A stretch of DNA of 7,596 nt from NCBI GenBank assembly GCA_017989485.1, contig JAGNPU010000081.1, positions 1-7,596 of the forward strand. The letters are read 5' to 3'. How positions within the stretch are numbered: the stretch's first letter is position 1; every line of letters starts with the position of its first letter. The DNA is from Neisseriaceae bacterium. Lineage in GTDB: Bacteria; Pseudomonadota; Gammaproteobacteria; Burkholderiales; Neisseriaceae. This document shows positions 6,039-7,596 of this stretch, in pieces. Below the pieces are notes generated by a model. The model worked only from the letters and a program-made list of their open reading frames with translations. It was not told the DNA's origin and made no database searches. A program made the translations under genes and the position numbers.

Positions 6039-6917
6039 GTGCAAACACATTATTCACAAGCACAAGCAACCATTCAAACACAAACATTATATGTGTTAGC
6101 CACCCCAATTGGAAACTTAAGTGACATTACCCTGCGCGCGTTGGCGGTGTTAGAACGGGCCGATTTGATTTGCGCCGAAGACACCCGCGTCACCGGCCAG
6201 CTGCTGGCCGCCTACGGCATCAAAACCAAAATGGTCAGCGTGCGCGAGCACAATGAACGGCAAATGGTGGATAAGGTGGCCGACGCCTTGGCCAACGACC
6301 AAGTGGTGGTACAGGTGTCCGATGCCGGCACGCCGGCCATTTGCGACCCAGGCGCCAGATTGGCCCAAGCCATCCGCGCCAAAGGCTATAAGGTGTCGCC
6401 CATCGTCGGCCCCAGCGCCGTGATTGCGGCCTTAAGCGTGGCCGGCATGACCAGCGCCAACTTTTACTTTGCCGGCTTTTTGCCCCCAAAAAGCAAAGAG
6501 CGCCAAACCCTGTTGCAAAAATGGCAGGAAACCCCCTATACCGTCATCATGTACGAAACCCCACACCGCATCGAAGCCGCGCTGGCCGACATGCTTGCGG
6601 TATTGGGCCCAGATCGCCGCCTGGTGATGGCGCGTGAAATCACCAAAACCTTTGAAACCTTTATCGACGGCACCGTGGCCGAGGTATTGGCCCAAGTGAG
6701 CGCCGACCGCAACCAAACCCGCGGCGAGATGGTGTTGATTCTGGACGCGGCCGCCGCCGTGGCCCAAAGCGACCTATCAGAGGCCACGGAACACGTGATG
6801 AAGGTGTTAACCAGCCAGTTGCCCACCAAACAAGCGGCCGAGCTAGGCAGCAAAATCACCAATGAAAACAAAAAGGTATTGTACGACTATGCCTTAAGCT
6901 TGAAAAAAGATGGATAA
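6039..6917 (+). CDS. rsmI: RsmI, 16S rRNA (cytidine1402-2'-O)-methyltransferase
   Basis: A 292-residue protein of the tetrapyrrole-methylase (SAM-dependent) fold, matching RsmI length (about 286). Motifs in order are LYVLATPIGNL (17-27), CAEDTR (45-50), HNE (71-73), VSDAGTPAICDPG (93-105), IVGPSA (122-127), GFLPPKSKER (146-155), YETPHR (172-177), AREITKTFE (198-206) and RGEMVL (228-233). It 2'-O-methylates C1402 of 16S rRNA in the decoding centre, a site also N4-methylated by RsmH. The start is GTG at 6039-6041: an in-frame TGA at 6021-6023 blocks any earlier start, and this codon leaves the usual short leader before TPIGNL. The ribosome binding site is weak (AGAAAG). It is divergent from yraN, as in the E. 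coli yraL/yraN region. Confidence 0.96.
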   Translation: MQTHYSQAQATIQTQTLYVLATPIGNLSDITLRALAVLERADLICAEDTRVTGQLLAAYGIKTKMVSVREHNERQMVDKVADALANDQVVVQVSDAGTPAICDPGARLAQAIRAKGYKVSPIVGPSAVIAALSVAGMTSANFYFAGFLPPKSKERQTLLQKWQETPYTVIMYETPHRIEAALADMLAVLGPDRRLVMAREITKTFETFIDGTVAEVLAQVSADRNQTRGEMVLILDAAAAVAQSDLSEATEHVMKVLTSQLPTKQAAELGSKITNENKKVLYDYALSLKKDG

Positions 6918-6922
6918 ATAGC

Positions 6923-6950
6923 TTTACAGCCCTTTGTTTTCAGCTATAAT
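6923..6950 (+). promoter_or_regulatory. strong sigma-70 promoter of tRNA-Leu
   Basis: TTTACA at 6923-6928, a 16-base spacer and a perfect TATAAT at 6945-6950, followed by ACGCTCC. Transcription would start about 20 bases before the mature tRNA at 6977. It begins 5 bases after the rsmI stop codon, so the tRNA has its own promoter. Confidence 0.85.
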
Positions 6951-6976
6951 ACGCTCCTTGAAACAAATCTTCACCT

Positions 6977-7061
6977 GCCCAGGTGGCGAAATTGGTAGAC
7001 GCAGGGGACTCAAAATCCCCCGCCGCAAGGTGTGACGGTTCGAGTCCGTCCCTGGGCACCA
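6977..7061 (+). tRNA. tRNA-Leu, anticodon CAA
   Basis: An 85-base class II tRNA with encoded CCA (7059-7061). The acceptor stem GCCCAGG (6977-6983) pairs with CCTGGGC (7051-7057), and the discriminator is A7058. The anticodon arm GGGGA-CTCAAAA-TCCCC places anticodon CAA at 7011-7013, which reads UUG. A 13-base variable arm (CGCCGCAAGGTGT) is followed by the T arm GACGG-TTCGAGT-CCGTC. The long variable arm and A73 are the leucine identity features. Confidence 0.98.
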
Positions 7062-7079
7062 AAGCTCAATCGCTTTGGT
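7058..7079 (+). other. hairpin formed by the tRNA 3' end and trailer
   Basis: A perfect 8-bp inverted repeat, ACCAAAGC (7058-7065) and GCTTTGGT (7072-7079), with a 6-base loop TCAATC. The left arm includes the discriminator base and the CCA of tRNA-Leu, so in the precursor the 3' end could pair with the trailer. The repeat is seen directly; any effect on 3' processing is inference. Confidence 0.6.
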
Positions 7080-7100
7080 CATCGACAAGGTAGAGATTAA

Positions 7101-7127
7101 AAATCCAGCTCAATAGCTGGTTTTTTT
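7101..7127 (+). terminator. intrinsic terminator after tRNA-Leu
   Basis: Stem CCAGCT (7105-7110) pairs with AGCTGG (7115-7120) around loop CAAT, followed by seven T (7121-7127). The preceding A-run (to 7103) could extend pairing. On the minus strand the same hairpin is followed by ATTTTTAA, so weak activity in that direction is possible. Confidence 0.88.
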
Positions 7128-7470
7128 CGTCTATAGGGTCCAACAAGCAGCTTCTGCACATAAGCACACCCTCTTTTGCCAATCAACACACTGAGTAAAC
7201 AATGCCGACAAAACGGCTGCCATTGCGTAGGGCCAGCATGTCCCCTACACAGCGGGTTAAGCCGAATGAGGCCGTAGAGCGGCCCAAAGCGACGGCAAAA
7301 GCAGTGGCGCCCACAGCGTGCAACAAAGCCTATCCTCCTCATGTTGTGGTCGTGTGCCCACCGCACAACCCAGACCATGAAAACACACCGTCGGCCCGCC
7401 TAACCCACCTCAACCCACCCAAAATCAGCGTCAACAGCCTATTTTGGGGCACCCATCTCCCCTAAGTCAG
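7128..7470. other. intergenic stretch without a recognisable gene
   Basis: About 340 bases between the tRNA-Leu terminator and the AT-rich right-end region. Both strands carry open frames, but their translations (Pro/Arg/Lys/Thr-rich on plus, Cys/Arg/Trp-rich on minus) look like chance ORFs, apart from the small ORF candidate at 7183-7326. I see no tRNA, transposase remnant or long repeat. It could hold a pseudogene remnant or a small RNA, but the sequence alone does not show one. Confidence 0.5.
7183..7326 (-). CDS. speculative 47-residue small ORF
   Basis: I do not recognise this and treat it as a candidate only. On the minus strand a perfect AGGAGG (7334-7339) lies 7 bases before tandem TTG codons (7324-7326 and 7321-7323). 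The frame then runs 47 codons to TGA at 7183-7185. The product begins MLHAVGATAFAVALGRSTAS and ends GSRFVGIVYSVC. It is hydrophobic at the start, has two cysteines, and has codon choices that look native. An in-frame TAG precedes the start. After the TGA the same frame stays open down to about 7068, across the tRNA terminator, which is probably chance. The longer overlapping ORFs of this stretch (minus 7378-7097, plus 7202-7465) have shadow-like composition. TTG starts are uncommon and I know no homologue. Confidence 0.2.
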   Translation of the reverse strand: MLHAVGATAFAVALGRSTASFGLTRCVGDMLALRNGSRFVGIVYSVC

Positions 7471-7477
7471 CACAATC

Positions 7478-7508
7478 ACAATTATTGTTGACATTATTTT
7501 GTCGACGA
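7478..7508. promoter_or_regulatory. cluster of operator-like palindromes
   Basis: Three overlapping symmetries lie here: ACAAT-T-ATTGT (7478-7488, perfect), TTGACA-N6-TGTCGA (7488-7505, one mismatch), and GTCGAC (7501-7506, perfect). The unit ATTATT(TT)GTYGAC also occurs twice head to tail (7481-7492 and 7493-7506). Such dense symmetry upstream of a promoter is typical of binding sites for a dimeric regulator. Which regulator binds cannot be said. Confidence 0.45.
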
Positions 7509-7521
7509 TCAAGGTCTTCTA

Positions 7522-7551
7522 TTGATTAGTTATATTATTCTAGGATAAAAT
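7522..7551 (+). promoter_or_regulatory. candidate promoter for a gene beyond the right edge
   Basis: TTGATT (7522-7527) and TAAAAT (7546-7551) are separated by 18 bases in AT-rich sequence. Reading ATAAAA as the -10 would give 17. Downstream, AGACA-N8-TGTCT (7557-7574) covers the expected start site. No gene start is seen before the window ends. Confidence 0.4.
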
Positions 7552-7596
7552 TTAAAAGACATTATTTATTGTCTATTAAATCAATAACTCGGGTGA

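Noticed and set aside
5920..6108. 63-codon N-terminal extension of yraN (ATG at 6108)
   Set aside because: The family starts at MKLNHPVGAQAEDRA with a good ribosome binding site at that ATG. The extension would overlap the rsmI start antisense and has no family similarity.
7097..7465. 93-codon minus-strand and 87-codon plus-strand ORFs (7097-7378 and 7202-7465)
   Set aside because: Their composition is unlike the real genes (Cys/Trp/Arg-rich or Pro/Lys/Thr-rich), neither has a good ribosome binding site, and the minus one ends inside the tRNA terminator.
7488..7516. Perfect -35 hexamer TTGACA at 7488-7493 as a promoter
   Set aside because: No -10-like sequence lies 16-18 bases downstream (AAGGTC/AGGTCT). 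The hexamer is better explained as an arm of the TTGACA-N6-TGTCGA inverted repeat.
6977..7596. Genomic island or prophage inserted at tRNA-Leu
   Set aside because: No integrase, no copy of the tRNA 3' end further right, and no phage-like gene in the window. Only the tRNA location suggests it.

Overview
The window looks like ordinary chromosomal sequence from a betaproteobacterium of the order Neisseriales. The clues are the gene order minC-minD-minE-oxyR, known from Neisseria, and a yraN-gmhA-BON lipoprotein cluster. Its last gene reads like the neisserial lipoprotein NMB2091 (GNA2091), with shared stretches such as DRR..GAQTDD, YNRH.LLLG and VTY..VTYV.GILTP.EQ. G+C is intermediate by eye, and I found no copy of the classical neisserial DNA uptake sequence. 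A relative outside the uptake-sequence-rich Neisseria species is therefore more likely than Neisseria itself. The species cannot be named from this sequence.

Layout, left to right. Positions 1-322 (minus) hold the first 107 codons of an acyl-CoA dehydrogenase that runs off the left edge. Positions 505-3285 (minus) hold a tight operon, minC-minD-minE-oxyR, closed by a strong intrinsic terminator at 467-497. It combines the division-site placement system with a peroxide-sensing regulator. A 97-base divergent promoter region separates minC from a plus-strand Rossmann/DUF2520 oxidoreductase-like gene (3383-4255). That gene converges on a second minus-strand operon (5919 to 4313): yraN, a GmhA/DiaA-type SIS protein, and a two-BON-domain outer-membrane lipoprotein (DolP/NMB2091 type), ending at a terminator at 4254-4284. 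rsmI (16S rRNA 2'-O-methyltransferase) is transcribed divergently from yraN. Together they form the Neisseriales counterpart of the E. coli rsmI / lpoA-yraN-diaA-dolP neighbourhood, without lpoA. After rsmI comes a tRNA-Leu(CAA) gene with its own strong promoter and terminator.

The last 470 bases (7128-7596) contain no recognisable gene. Their first part holds one speculative 47-codon minus-strand small ORF with a very good ribosome binding site. Their last part is AT-rich, packed with short palindromes, and probably forms the promoter/operator region of a gene beyond the right edge.

Most of the window is well-known housekeeping content. I see no mobile element, CRISPR array, defence system or other clearly undescribed system. 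The points most worth a second look are the right-end operator-like cluster, the twin hairpins after the tRNA, the SIS protein that looks like DiaA but keeps the GmhA metal ligands, and the small ORF.
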